A stretch of DNA of 64,000 nt, taken from the NCBI RefSeq assembly GCF_000013445.1, contig NC_007796.1, positions 62,001 through 126,000 of the forward strand, in the 5' to 3' direction. A program made the position numbers and the translations under genes. Positions within the stretch are counted from its first letter, which is position 1. Every line of letters starts with the position of its first letter. The stretch comes from Methanospirillum hungatei JF-1 (GTDB lineage Archaea > Halobacteriota > Methanomicrobia > Methanomicrobiales > Methanospirillaceae). Below the pieces are notes generated by a model that worked only from the letters and a program-made list of their open reading frames with translations, searched no databases and was not told the DNA's origin. This document shows, piece by piece, positions 38,865-48,164 of the stretch.

Positions 38865-39203
38865 TTATTTCGAGCGCTGTTTCTGGCCAAGCATGGATAC
38901 TTTCGGGCGTCCCATTCTTCTTCGGGCTGCCATGGTGCGGAGTGCCTGAGTCTGTCCGGCTCCTCCTTTGCCAACGCGTCCGCCCCGAACACCAGCTCCT
39001 CCTCTGCTTCCGCCACGCATCTCTCCACCACGACCTCTTCCACCACGGCCTGCAGCCCGTTCCATTCTCTTAATGGTGGTCTGTGCCTTAAACCGCTGGT
39101 TTGGCCCTGGCTTTTTCGTTTCTCCTTCCTTCTTTGGAACAAGGCGTATCTGACCTTTGCTTCCCTTTATCTGCATCCATTCCGTGGTTCCTGTCTTGCC
39201 CAT
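38865..39203 (-). CDS. Basic RGG-rich protein (DUF5350-like)
   Basis: 112 residues, very basic. The N-terminal 45 residues (MGKTGTTEWMQIKG, then KGQIRLVPKKE, KKPGPNQRFKA) resemble a small family I recall as DUF5350 in methanogens. The second half contains at least four RGG motifs in glycine/arginine-rich low-complexity sequence, like eukaryotic RGG-box RNA-binding proteins. GAGGTG precedes ATG 39203. RNA or ribosome binding is likely but inferred. The opposite strand carries an open frame here, but it lacks protein-like character. Confidence 0.7.
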   Translation of the reverse strand: MGKTGTTEWMQIKGSKGQIRLVPKKEGETKKPGPNQRFKAQTTIKRMERAAGRGGRGRGGEMRGGSRGGAGVRGGRVGKGGAGQTQALRTMAARRRMGRPKVSMLGQKQRSK

Positions 39204-39276
39204 AATTGCACCTCGCGAATGCCTGTACTATTGCCCGTTATCATCAATTAAAGATTGTCTAATATCGGTCCATCAT

Positions 39277-41121
39277 TCAGGCATTTTTCAGTACCTGAGA
39301 GATAGCCTCGCGGAGAATCTGGTTCACGATCTTCCCGTCAACTGATCCTCGCACTTCTTTCATCACAACGCCCATTACCGGACCGGTTGCAGCATTCCCG
39401 CGCTCTTTGATAAAATCAGCACGCTCTGCTACAATCCGGTTTATAATTTTTGTAAGTTCTTCTTCTGAGACCTTTGGCGCGGCTCGTTCACATGCCTCTG
39501 CCGGCGTCTTCCCCTCTGCCAGGGCGGTCAGGATGGGTGACAATGCCTCTTTGGCAACCTCTCCAGAGTTTATGAGAATAAGGACCTGTAAGATGTCCTC
39601 ATCCTTGATACGGTGAACCTGTGCACCCTCCCTGCTCAGTTCCCGGAGTGTTGAGTTAAATGCCCGTTCAGCAAGGGCGGGTTTGATTCCTGAATGTATT
39701 GCCTCTTCAAATGCACTTCTCCGCTCCGAGTATGCCATCTGCCTCGCAACTTCCCGTGCAAGGCCGAACTCCTGCATGTATCGTGCGATGGTATCATCTA
39801 TCATTTCAGGAATCTCAAGGGAGGCAAACCGTTCAGGAGTGACCCGTACCTGAAATACATCGGTCTCCGGATACATACGGGCAGCACCTGGTAATGGTCT
39901 CATATATGCAGTCGAGCCGCCTTCCAGCATCTTCCTGGTCTCTTTTGGCACCCCTTCAAAAGCCATCTCTGCTCTTCTGATGATCTGCTGCATGGCACAC
40001 TGACACCGCTGTGGTTTGTCTGCCACAATGATAACACAGTCATCTGGTGTTGCATCAAGAGCCTTCTTGAGATTTGTTACTTCATCTTCGGTAACACCGT
40101 ATGCGGGCAGTTCATCAGTATGGAAGAGCCCTCCAACTCCGCATTTCTTTGCGTAATCAGACATCTCACTTCCAAGACGCCGGCCAGGCTGGATTTCCCG
40201 GCCCACAAGTCCTGCAAACTTATTCAGACGGATGGCAAGAATTTTCGGTGCTGATTTCAGAACTCTGCTCTTACTGTCGGTAAAGAGCGATGTTACATCA
40301 ACCAGGGTCTTCTCTACAGATGCTCCTCGTTTTTTAAGTTCTTCTCTGATCTCAAGGAGTGAAACCTGCCTGCATACTTCTCTCCTGACGACTTCAGCGA
40401 TAAGATCAAGTTCCTGCACTCCTTTGATCTCAACCCTGGCACCTTCACGAATGGAGATATTAATGTCTTGTCTGATGGTCCCAAGACCGCGTTTTACCTT
40501 TCCGGTTGAACGGAGGATCATACCGATCTGTGCAGCCGTCTCCTGGACAGCTTCTGGCGTATGCATGCAGGGACTGGTTGTGATCTCAATCAGGGGTATG
40601 CCCAGACGATCAAGTGAGAAGATGGTATCTTCGATCCTCTGCGCCGCCTCTTCCTCAAGACAGACGGTCTCAATCCCTGCACCGCCTGGTAAAGTGCCAT
40701 TCATCGCAACCAGAGCAGTCCGCTGAAAACCGCTCGTGTTCGATCCATCAATAACCAGTTTTCGCATGGTGTGGATCTCAGGGACCGGCGTCATCCTGCA
40801 GACTTTTGCAATCGTGAGAACGATGTCAAGTGCCTCTTCATTGAGCGGTGCCGGCGGCTCTTCATCATTCTCAACAAGACAGGTTGTATCATAGGTCAGG
40901 TACCTGAACTGTCTGACCTGCATCATCTCTTCTTCAGCAGCCCGGTCAAGTTCGCCCATCTCGCTCTTTGTTGCACGGAGGTACCTGAAAAATTCCCCCT
41001 TTGACTCTTCAGCCTCACGGATCGTCGTTGGACACCTGCAGAAGAGTTTCTCTTTCGTGTTCAGCTGCTGGTGAATTTCAATCCCGGCAATCAACCCGAG
41101 TTTCTGATAGTCTATAGTCAT
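39277..41121 (-). CDS. gatE: Glutamyl-tRNA(Gln) amidotransferase subunit E
   Basis: 614 residues, the normal length. GatE activates the gamma-carboxyl of Glu-tRNA(Gln) with ATP and transfers ammonia to form Gln-tRNA(Gln) in archaea, which lack glutaminyl-tRNA synthetase. The N-terminus KLGLIAGIEIHQQLNTKEKLFCRCP has the GatB/GatE signature; the middle includes the insertion typical of GatE; the last 130 residues form the YqeY-like helical tail that contacts the tRNA. The start overlaps the gatD stop by four bases. Confidence 0.96.
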   Translation of the reverse strand: MTIDYQKLGLIAGIEIHQQLNTKEKLFCRCPTTIREAEESKGEFFRYLRATKSEMGELDRAAEEEMMQVRQFRYLTYDTTCLVENDEEPPAPLNEEALDIVLTIAKVCRMTPVPEIHTMRKLVIDGSNTSGFQRTALVAMNGTLPGGAGIETVCLEEEAAQRIEDTIFSLDRLGIPLIEITTSPCMHTPEAVQETAAQIGMILRSTGKVKRGLGTIRQDINISIREGARVEIKGVQELDLIAEVVRREVCRQVSLLEIREELKKRGASVEKTLVDVTSLFTDSKSRVLKSAPKILAIRLNKFAGLVGREIQPGRRLGSEMSDYAKKCGVGGLFHTDELPAYGVTEDEVTNLKKALDATPDDCVIIVADKPQRCQCAMQQIIRRAEMAFEGVPKETRKMLEGGSTAYMRPLPGAARMYPETDVFQVRVTPERFASLEIPEMIDDTIARYMQEFGLAREVARQMAYSERRSAFEEAIHSGIKPALAERAFNSTLRELSREGAQVHRIKDEDILQVLILINSGEVAKEALSPILTALAEGKTPAEACERAAPKVSEEELTKIINRIVAERADFIKERGNAATGPVMGVVMKEVRGSVDGKIVNQILREAISQVLKNA

Positions 41122-42350
41122 ACTGATGACCTCCGGGTTATCTCACCGGCCAGATTCTGCGTCATCATCAACCGTGCCTCGGAGAGACTGCTGCTGTTTC
41201 CAAGCACCCACATGAGTTTGACCAGGGCGACTTCAGGAAGCATATCTTCCCCCTCGATGACTCCGGCTCCGAGAAGGTCCCGACCGGTATCATACACCCG
41301 GTCACAGATCCGCCCGTGCAGACACTGGGATGTCATAACAAAGAGCGTTCCTGCTGCTGACATCTCCCTTATTCGTGCAATCATATCTGTCCCGCAATGT
41401 CCAAGTCCGGTCCCCGCAAGTACAATTCCCTTGTATCCGCTCCATGCTGAAAGAAGAGCAGGATCCATCCCTGGATAATACCAGATTATGGCACATTTTT
41501 CTTCCAGATGGTCTTTCAGTTCAGGCTCACCGTTCCCTCTCTTCACCGCATGGGAAGCGAGTGACACATCGAGTGACGGATAGGTGACAGAACCGATTAC
41601 GCCATCGCCAATGGTCTGAAATGCATCCCGCCTTGAAGTATGCATCTTTCTGACCCGTGTTCCCCGGTGGATGGCGCAGACATCGTCACTGGTTGTTCCA
41701 TGCATCACCACCACTACTTCTCCCAGGTCTGACAGGGCAGTTTTTACGGCGCACATACCATTCATGACATTATCACTGCTGGGACGGTCCGCCGATCGCT
41801 GGGAGCCGACAAAGACAACCGGGACCGGGGTTTTTATCATAAAACTCATGGCAGCGGCACTGTATGCCATGGTATCGGTCCCGTGAGTTACCAGAATACC
41901 CTGAGCACCTGATCTGATTTCATCATATATTGCACGGGCAAGCTGCTGCCAGATAGCAGGAGTCATATTTTCCGAGAGGATATTGCAGAGCTGGACTGCA
42001 CTGAACTGGGCAAGAGATGCAAGGCCCGGGATAGCGTTCAGGATGTCTGTTGCCCGGAACTGACTGGTAACAGCTCCCGTCCGGTAATCTATCTTACTTG
42101 CTATCGTTCCACCGGTAGAGACGATTGAGACCTTTGGAAGTGTTGTATCCTGGATAATCTCAACCTCCTGAGGCTCTGCCATTTCAGAGCTGCCGGTTTT
42201 CGTAAGACTTTCTTCCGGAACACCGATATTATATCCTGATGTGAGTTTGACGGTTGCCATCCCGTCCCGTGTTGTAATATATGTCCCTTCACAGGAACAT
42301 CCCTGCAAGGTACATCTGACAAGATCTCCGGTTTCAAATGTAGTACTCAT
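41118..42350 (-). CDS. gatD: Glutamyl-tRNA(Gln) amidotransferase subunit D
   Basis: 410 residues. GatD is an L-asparaginase-like subunit that releases ammonia from an amide donor for GatE. Both asparaginase active-site motifs are present: VSTGGTIASKID and ILVTHGTDTMAYSAA. The first 80 residues form the small N-terminal beta domain of GatD. The start overlaps the argH stop by four bases and the stop overlaps gatE, so the three genes are coupled. Confidence 0.96.
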   Translation of the reverse strand: MSTTFETGDLVRCTLQGCSCEGTYITTRDGMATVKLTSGYNIGVPEESLTKTGSSEMAEPQEVEIIQDTTLPKVSIVSTGGTIASKIDYRTGAVTSQFRATDILNAIPGLASLAQFSAVQLCNILSENMTPAIWQQLARAIYDEIRSGAQGILVTHGTDTMAYSAAAMSFMIKTPVPVVFVGSQRSADRPSSDNVMNGMCAVKTALSDLGEVVVVMHGTTSDDVCAIHRGTRVRKMHTSRRDAFQTIGDGVIGSVTYPSLDVSLASHAVKRGNGEPELKDHLEEKCAIIWYYPGMDPALLSAWSGYKGIVLAGTGLGHCGTDMIARIREMSAAGTLFVMTSQCLHGRICDRVYDTGRDLLGAGVIEGEDMLPEVALVKLMWVLGNSSSLSEARLMMTQNLAGEITRRSSV

Positions 42351-43828
42351 AATTGTGCAATTCTCCGTGCCTGTGTGAGAAGTTCATGTAATGATGCTGA
42401 TATCTGCGTCTTTTTATCGCAAATCAGTTCGATATCTTTTTCAAGTTCTTTCCGACGTTCAGCCAGGGCATCCAGCACCGCATCAGGGGCAGGTCCGCCA
42501 GGCAGTTTCCTGACTGAGAGGGATGTACTGACTGACAGGGCTGAGTCTATGTTCTTTTGTGTGACTCCAAGGGAAGAGAGGGTTTTTCCATAGAACTCCT
42601 CTGCTCCACGGTCAAGCGTGACAAGATCAAGCGATCCATCCTTCACCGCCTTTCCAACAATATGGTGGGCAGTTCTGAATGGAATATTAAATTCCCTGAC
42701 CAGCGTGTCGGCAAGTTCAGTTGTTGTCGTCCCCCCTCTTCCTGCTTCTTCTGCCATCCGCTCCCGATTGAATGTCGCAGATTCTACCATGCCTGCAAGA
42801 AGATCGATATCCCGCCTGACTCCGGTTATCCCGCGCCAGAGGTGAGGGTTCAGATCCTGCAGGTCCCGGTTATATGCCATCGGCAGTCCCTTGACAATCG
42901 TTATCGCTGATACAAATGATCCCAGAATAGTTCCTGTCCTGGACCGGAGTATCTCTGCTACGTCAGGGTTTTTCTTTTGTGGCATTATTGAGCTGGTTGA
43001 ACAGTACCGGTCATCAAGGTTCACAAACTGAACAAATGCTGAGCTCCAGATGATGAGTTCCTCACAGAACCGGGATATATTTGTCAGAAGCATGGTGTCA
43101 CATGCCAGGGTCTCCTCTGCAAAGTCACGTGATGCAACGGCATCCATTGAATTTACCAGAATCCTGTCAAACCCAAGCAGGTCTGCCGTAAAGGGTCGGT
43201 CAAGCGGATATCCGGTTGATGCAAGGGCTGCAGATCCGAGCGGGGAACAGTTCACCCGGCGCAAGGCATCAAACAACCGGTCAAAATCCCGGGAGAACAT
43301 CTGTTCATAGGCAAGCAGATGGTGGGCCAGCGTAACCGGCTGGGCATGTTGCAGATGCGTAAATCCTGGCATGACCGTAGTAATATGGTCCGCTGCAACA
43401 GAGAGCAGCACTGACCGGAGCCGTGTCAGCGCTTCAAGCTGGTCAAGGATGATATCCCGCGTTCTAATCCGAAGGCAGGTTGCCACTTCGTCATTTCGTG
43501 ACCGGCCGATATGGAGCCGTCCCCCCACATCACCCCCGGTCTTTCTGGTGAGGATGGTTTCAATCCCCGCATGGATATCTTCATACGAGGGATCAAACGC
43601 CTCTGCGGGCACACCGGATTCATACATGCATAAAAGTTCCTTCATCAGGGTCTTTGCATGGTCCTCATGTACGATCTGCTGTCTGGTCAGCATTACCAGA
43701 TGTGCCATATCGACCAGAACATCTGAAGAAGCGATATTTCTGTCCGCCTCCATCGAGGAGAGGAGTGATTCAATATCTTCTGTCCTCTCCCCGGAGAGCC
43801 GTGCCTTTCTGACGACATCTCTGGTCAT
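42347..43828 (-). CDS. argH: Argininosuccinate lyase
   Basis: 493 residues of the fumarase/aspartase superfamily. It cleaves argininosuccinate to arginine and fumarate in the last step of arginine synthesis. The superfamily signature is SSIMPQKKNPD, and earlier conserved segments are GRSRNDEVAT and TVMPGFTHLQHAQPVT. It heads an operon with gatD and gatE. A possible hairpin, CCCGT...ACGGG, lies at 43832-43850 directly before the ATG. Confidence 0.95.
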   Translation of the reverse strand: MTRDVVRKARLSGERTEDIESLLSSMEADRNIASSDVLVDMAHLVMLTRQQIVHEDHAKTLMKELLCMYESGVPAEAFDPSYEDIHAGIETILTRKTGGDVGGRLHIGRSRNDEVATCLRIRTRDIILDQLEALTRLRSVLLSVAADHITTVMPGFTHLQHAQPVTLAHHLLAYEQMFSRDFDRLFDALRRVNCSPLGSAALASTGYPLDRPFTADLLGFDRILVNSMDAVASRDFAEETLACDTMLLTNISRFCEELIIWSSAFVQFVNLDDRYCSTSSIMPQKKNPDVAEILRSRTGTILGSFVSAITIVKGLPMAYNRDLQDLNPHLWRGITGVRRDIDLLAGMVESATFNRERMAEEAGRGGTTTTELADTLVREFNIPFRTAHHIVGKAVKDGSLDLVTLDRGAEEFYGKTLSSLGVTQKNIDSALSVSTSLSVRKLPGGPAPDAVLDALAERRKELEKDIELICDKKTQISASLHELLTQARRIAQL

Positions 43829-43831
43829 AAT

Positions 43832-43850
43832 CCCGTATATCTTTCACGGG
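43832..43850. repeat. Inverted repeat before argH
   Basis: CCCGT and ACGGG arms with nine bases between them, three bases upstream of the argH ATG. It could form a leader hairpin or an operator. The arms are short and the evidence is weak. Confidence 0.3.
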
Positions 43851-44036
43851 AGGATCATTAATGTCCACCGATGTATCAGGTGGTGGAGTTATTGACAATC
43901 CCCGGATCTCACCGTTATGAATAATACAATGAGGGCAAAAACAAGGAATAAAATGGGCTCAATAATCATTTAATCGAATAAAAAAGGATAGTTTATGAAC
44001 CTGAACCGACTAGTACATAAGACAGGTGAGATTATC

Positions 44037-45047
44037 ATGAAGAATGTTTGGCTTATAGCTTCTCTCTTCCTCATTACCGGTCTGGTACTCTTATGTGGAT
44101 GTACCGGAACCCAGGAGACAGCCCCTGCATCACAGCAAAGTGCAGCAGGTGAAAAGACTGTTCTGAATATCGGATACCAGCCAAGTACCCATCAGATGGC
44201 ATTTATGACCGCATACAGCAAGGGTATGTACAATGAGACTCTTGCCCCTCTTGGCATAAAAGAGGTCAAAGCATATAGTTTCCCGACTGGTGCTCCTGAA
44301 ATGCAGGCCATGCTTGCTGGTGACCTTGACTTTGCATATGTTGGTGCTGCTCCCTTTGTCACTGCTGCTGCAACCGGCCTTGATGGTAAGATCATCGCTG
44401 CGGCCCAGACCCAGGGTTCATCAGTCGTCCTGAAGACTGGTCTGAATTATACCAGCCCTGTAGACCTGAAGGGACTGACTATTGCAACCTTCCCGGCTGG
44501 GACCATTCAGGACACCATTCTGCGGACCTGGCTGAAAGAGCAGGGACTTGACCCGGAGAAGGACGTCAAGATTGTAGCCATGGGACCGGGAGATGCAACG
44601 ACAGCAATCATGGCAGGAAAAGTTGACGCGGTATTCCTACCGGCACCTTCCCCGACAACCATTGAGGAGGCCGGAGCAGGAAAGATCATCATTCATTCAG
44701 GTGAGATGTCACCAAACCATGTCTGTTGTGTTCTTGTTGCAAGCGGAAAGATGATCAAAGAACATCCGGAGATCGTCGCCGAGGTTCTGAGGATTCATCA
44801 GCAGGCAACTGAATATAACAAGCAGAACTGGGAAGAAGCCTCTGGATATATGGAAGAGATGACGGCCATGAACACCTCAGTGATTATGAAATCGCTAAAT
44901 GAGTGGGATGGCGAGTGGGTATCTGATCCACATATCATCGTCGAGTCTGTGACCAGTTATGCACAGGATCAGGCTGCACTTGGGTACATTAAGACTCCGC
45001 TGAACGCTGATGATCTGATTGATACCAGCTTCTGGGATAAGCAGTAA
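44037..45047 (+). CDS. ABC transporter substrate-binding lipoprotein (nitrate/sulfonate/taurine class)
   Basis: 336 residues from ATG 44037, with AGGTGAG six bases upstream; ATG 43995 would put 14 residues before the signal. The lipobox LLCGC is followed by a Ser/Ala/Gln linker. The mature protein has the SsuA/TauA/NrtA-like fold: LNIGYQPSTHQMAFM, GAPEMQAMLAGDLDFAYVGAAP, and a later IMAGKVDAVFLPAPSP. It captures a small anion or related solute outside the membrane. The substrate cannot be read from the sequence. Confidence 0.88.
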   Translation: MKNVWLIASLFLITGLVLLCGCTGTQETAPASQQSAAGEKTVLNIGYQPSTHQMAFMTAYSKGMYNETLAPLGIKEVKAYSFPTGAPEMQAMLAGDLDFAYVGAAPFVTAAATGLDGKIIAAAQTQGSSVVLKTGLNYTSPVDLKGLTIATFPAGTIQDTILRTWLKEQGLDPEKDVKIVAMGPGDATTAIMAGKVDAVFLPAPSPTTIEEAGAGKIIIHSGEMSPNHVCCVLVASGKMIKEHPEIVAEVLRIHQQATEYNKQNWEEASGYMEEMTAMNTSVIMKSLNEWDGEWVSDPHIIVESVTSYAQDQAALGYIKTPLNADDLIDTSFWDKQ

Positions 45048-45100
45048 CGCTTCACCCCATACTTTTTCCTTTTCTCAAAGACCATTACTACTGGAGCAAC

Positions 45101-45118
45101 GTGTCAGCATGCTGGCAC
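45101..45118. repeat. Imperfect 18-bp palindrome between transporter genes
   Basis: GTGTCAGCATGCTGGCAC is a palindrome except for one symmetric position pair (T and G, a G-U pair in RNA). It follows a T-rich stretch after the binding-protein stop and lies 19 bases before the permease ATG. It may be an operator, an RNA processing site or a hairpin that sets the ratio of binding protein to permease. Confidence 0.45.
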
Positions 45119-45136
45119 CATAGTGAGAATTAAGCA

Positions 45137-45922
45137 ATGACAGGAATTCTACCGGGATCACGATCCCCCGGCTACACAATTCTCTCAATATCAGCACTCC
45201 TGATATTCTGGCAGGTGCTTGCAGATGAGATTGTGAGAAATCACTTTATTCTGCCATCCTTTACCGATGTTATCATCGCCTTTTATGAACTTCTCTTTGT
45301 CGGAACATTACCTATGGACTTTGCCGTGAGTATGATCCATTTCTTTATCGGACTTGGATTCTCTCTCCTTGTCGGCGTCCCTGCCGGCATCCTCATCGGA
45401 TGGTACCCGGTCGTCAACCGGCTGCTTGATCCCATCATTGAGATCATCCGCCCTATCCCTCCCCTTGCGTGGATTCCTTTTGCCATCGTCTGGTTTGGGC
45501 TTACCGACCTTGCAGCAGGTTTTGTTATCTTCATCGGAGCCGTCTTTCCGGTTCTCATTAACACATACGAGGGATTTCGCAATATCCCACGGATTTTTGT
45601 CGAAGCCGGGAAGATGCTTGGATGTACGAGTAATGCCGCTCTTATCCGTTTTATCGCCATTCCCGCAGCGTTGCCTCATCTTGCGGCCGGTTTCCGGGTA
45701 GCAAGCGGGGTTGCGTGGATGTGCCTTGTGGCGGCGGAGATGTTTGGGGTATCCAGGTTTGGTCTGGGCCAGAAGATCTGGTGGTACTATAATCTGCATC
45801 AGATGGACAAGGTCATGGTCTATATGCTGATTCTGGGTTTTATCGGACTTCTTATTGATTACATCTTCAGATATGGGATGAACCGGACTCTGCTCAAATG
45901 GCGCCAGGGAGAGGTGAACTGA
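45137..45922 (+). CDS. ABC transporter permease (SsuC/TauC type)
   Basis: 261 residues with six predicted membrane helices. The EAA-loop motif that contacts the ATPase is visible as FVEAGKMLGCTSNAALIRFIAIPAALPHL. It is a single permease gene, so the transporter likely works as a homodimer. The ATPase gene follows after one base. Confidence 0.92.
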   Translation: MTGILPGSRSPGYTILSISALLIFWQVLADEIVRNHFILPSFTDVIIAFYELLFVGTLPMDFAVSMIHFFIGLGFSLLVGVPAGILIGWYPVVNRLLDPIIEIIRPIPPLAWIPFAIVWFGLTDLAAGFVIFIGAVFPVLINTYEGFRNIPRIFVEAGKMLGCTSNAALIRFIAIPAALPHLAAGFRVASGVAWMCLVAAEMFGVSRFGLGQKIWWYYNLHQMDKVMVYMLILGFIGLLIDYIFRYGMNRTLLKWRQGEVN

Positions 45923-45923
45923 T

Positions 45924-46715
45924 ATGGGCAGAGTGGAAATATCTCATATCAGTCGGGAATTTATCAAGGAGGATGGGGATCGGGTTGTTGCCCTTTCAGA
46001 TATTAATCTCTCCATCGCCGATGATGAATTTGTCTCATTTGTCGGTCCCTCAGGGTGTGGGAAGACCACGCTGCTCCGGATTATCGCCGGTCTTGATAAG
46101 GCCAGTTCCGGAGAAGTCCGGGTTGATGGATCACTCATCACCGGACCGGGTCAGAAAGTCGGGATGGTGTTTCAGGAGTACTCCCTGTTTCCCTGGCGAA
46201 GTGTTCTCTCCAATGTTGCCTTCGGACTTCAGATGAGAGGGATTCCAAAAGAGGAACGGCAAGAGATTGCACGAAAATACATCTCACTCGTCGGCCTCTC
46301 TCAGTTTGAACAAAGTTTTCCGTATGAGTTGTCCGGTGGAATGAGACAACGGGTTGCAATAGCCCGGGCACTTGCCACAGATCCAGATCTTCTGCTCATG
46401 GATGAACCATTCGGCGCTCTTGATGCCCAAACCAGGAATCATATGCAGTGTGAACTGCTGGATATCTGGGAGACAAAAAAGAAGACTATTTTATTTGTTA
46501 CACATAGTTGTGATGAGGCCGTGTTCCTCTCTGACCGTGTGGTGGTTCTCTCTCCACGGCCTGGTGTTATCAGAGAGATTATCAATATACCGATATCACG
46601 GCCACGTGACAGGACAAACAAGGAGTTTATCGATCTCAGGCGTTGTCTTCTCGAGATGATCGATGAAGAGGAACGAGAGGAAGAAAGGATTAAGTGTAAA
46701 TCCGGCAATTTATAA
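45924..46715 (+). CDS. ABC transporter ATP-binding protein (SsuB/TauB/NrtD type)
   Basis: 263 residues. Walker A is FVGPSGCGKTTLLRI, the Q-loop is MVFQEYSLFPW, the signature is LSGGMRQRVAIARAL, Walker B is LLLMDEPFGALD and the switch histidine is in LFVTHSCDEAVFLSDRVVVLS. It powers the importer formed with the two preceding genes. No metabolic gene for sulfonate or nitrate use is adjacent, so the substrate remains open. Confidence 0.94.
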   Translation: MGRVEISHISREFIKEDGDRVVALSDINLSIADDEFVSFVGPSGCGKTTLLRIIAGLDKASSGEVRVDGSLITGPGQKVGMVFQEYSLFPWRSVLSNVAFGLQMRGIPKEERQEIARKYISLVGLSQFEQSFPYELSGGMRQRVAIARALATDPDLLLMDEPFGALDAQTRNHMQCELLDIWETKKKTILFVTHSCDEAVFLSDRVVVLSPRPGVIREIINIPISRPRDRTNKEFIDLRRCLLEMIDEEEREEERIKCKSGNL

Positions 46716-46745
46716 AAGCACATATCAATACAGGAGTTCGGGTTC

Positions 46746-47258
46746 ATGGTCAGAAAACCAAACAGCATGTACAGAAACCTTGCGAAGAAGGCCTATACTC
46801 GCAAGGAATATATGGGAGGTATCCCAGGTGTTAAAGTCGTTCACTTTGATATGGGGAACCTGACAAGCGAATTTCCAATGGAAGTTTCCCTGGTTGTGGA
46901 TGAGAGCTGCCAGATCCGGCACTCCGCTCTTGAAGCAGCCCGTATGAGCATTAACAGGAAGTTGAACAAGGAACTGGGGCGTATGAACTACCACCTCAAA
47001 CTGCGGACCTATCCACATCATGTCCTGCGTGAGAACAAGCAGGCAACCGGAGCAGGTGCTGACCGTGTGTCACAGGGTATGCGCCTTGCATTTGGGAAGG
47101 CAGTCGGAACTGCGGCCCGTTGCCAGCAGAATCAGAAGATCTTTACGGTCTTTTCAAATCCTGCAAGTGTTGAAAAGATCAAGGATGCCCTCCGTCACGG
47201 TGGTCATAAGCTTCCTTCCCCCACCCATCTCGTTATTGAGATGAAACAGGAATCATAA
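46746..47258 (+). CDS. rpl10e: Ribosomal protein L10e (L16 family)
   Basis: 170 residues, the full archaeal length. It begins [11 protein letters not shown] and contains [35 protein letters not shown], split here by family knowledge into the conserved loop that reaches the peptidyl-transferase region. It belongs to the large subunit. It is a single gene between a transporter and the TCA operon, with a T-rich stretch after the stop. Confidence 0.93.
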   Translation: MVRKPNSMYRNLAKKAYTRKEYMGGIPGVKVVHFDMGNLTSEFPMEVSLVVDESCQIRHSALEAARMSINRKLNKELGRMNYHLKLRTYPHHVLRENKQATGAGADRVSQGMRLAFGKAVGTAARCQQNQKIFTVFSNPASVEKIKDALRHGGHKLPSPTHLVIEMKQES

Positions 47259-47285
47259 TTTTTCCTGAAATCTTTTTTTATTTTA
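47259..47285 (+). terminator. T-rich terminator region after rpl10e
   Basis: Three T-runs (five, seven and four T) follow the rpl10e stop within 30 bases. This fits oligo-T-dependent archaeal termination before the fumarase operon. Confidence 0.45.
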
Positions 47286-47327
47286 TTGGATCATTTCTAT
47301 ACCTCCTTTCAGACAGATATATCAGGT

Positions 47328-48164
47328 ATGTCTGAATCCGGTTATCCTGATCTTCTGAAACGGATCTCTGATGCTACAGAGAAAGCAGTCCGTAATGCAG
47401 AAATATATCTTCCAGATGATGTGAAGGCCAGATTGACAGAGGCCCTGAAGGTGGAGTCTGTTGTTGTCGCGAAGCAGGAACTTCAGAATATTCTTGAAAA
47501 TATCTGTCTTGCAGAAGAACGTTTTGCACCACTTTGTCAGGATACCGGCATTCCGGTAATGTATATCACCGTTCCTTATGGCATGACATGGACCCCTGAA
47601 ATGGAACAGGCAGTCCTGACCGGAATTCAAAACGCCACACAGCACATTCCGCTTCGTCCAAATCTTGTTGACCCCGTGAGCCGTGAAAATACCAAAACAA
47701 ATACCGGTCTTTCCATGCCCCCTGTCCATGTGAAACACGGTGACCGGTTTACCATCACCGCCCTCCCCAAAGGTGCAGGATCTGAGAATGTATCCAGAAT
47801 CAGGATGATGAACCCGTCAGATAAGGGAAATATTCCAAAATTTGTTGTTGAGACCATGCTGGAAGCTGGAGGGCGGCCCTGTCCCCCGGTCATTCTGGGT
47901 GTTGGAATCGGGGGAACCTTTGATGTCGCTGCATCCCTGGCAAAAGAGGCATTGCTGGAACCGGTGGATTCGATGACCGGCTATGAACAGGAGATCTGTG
48001 ATCAGGTTAATCAGCTTGGGATTGGTCCGATGGGGCTTGGGGGTGACACCACCTGCCTTGCCGTAAAAATCAAAACTGCCGGGTGTCACACGGCTTCCCT
48101 TCCGGTAGCGGTCAATATCCAGTGCTGGGCTGCACGGCGGGCAACCGTGGAGGTTCCCCTATGA
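47328..48164 (+). CDS. fumA: Class I fumarate hydratase, alpha subunit
   Basis: 278 residues from ATG 47328; an in-frame TTG at 47286 would add 14 residues unlike the family. The two-subunit class I enzyme interconverts malate and fumarate with a [4Fe-4S] cluster. The likely ligands are the cysteines in PLCQDTG, RPCPPVILGVGIGG and GDTTCLAVKIK. It is coupled to the beta gene by an ATGA overlap. Confidence 0.93.
   Translation: MSESGYPDLLKRISDATEKAVRNAEIYLPDDVKARLTEALKVESVVVAKQELQNILENICLAEERFAPLCQDTGIPVMYITVPYGMTWTPEMEQAVLTGIQNATQHIPLRPNLVDPVSRENTKTNTGLSMPPVHVKHGDRFTITALPKGAGSENVSRIRMMNPSDKGNIPKFVVETMLEAGGRPCPPVILGVGIGGTFDVAASLAKEALLEPVDSMTGYEQEICDQVNQLGIGPMGLGGDTTCLAVKIKTAGCHTASLPVAVNIQCWAARRATVEVPL

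Noticed and set aside
38714-39073. Plus-strand open frame opposite the RGG-rich gene.
   Set aside because: It arises from the G+C-rich RGG codons on the other strand, has no ribosome site and no protein-like composition.
45308-45799. Long minus-strand open frame opposite the ABC permease.
   Set aside because: The plus strand encodes a clear permease with the EAA loop; the opposite frame is full of Lys, Asp and Pro with no domain.
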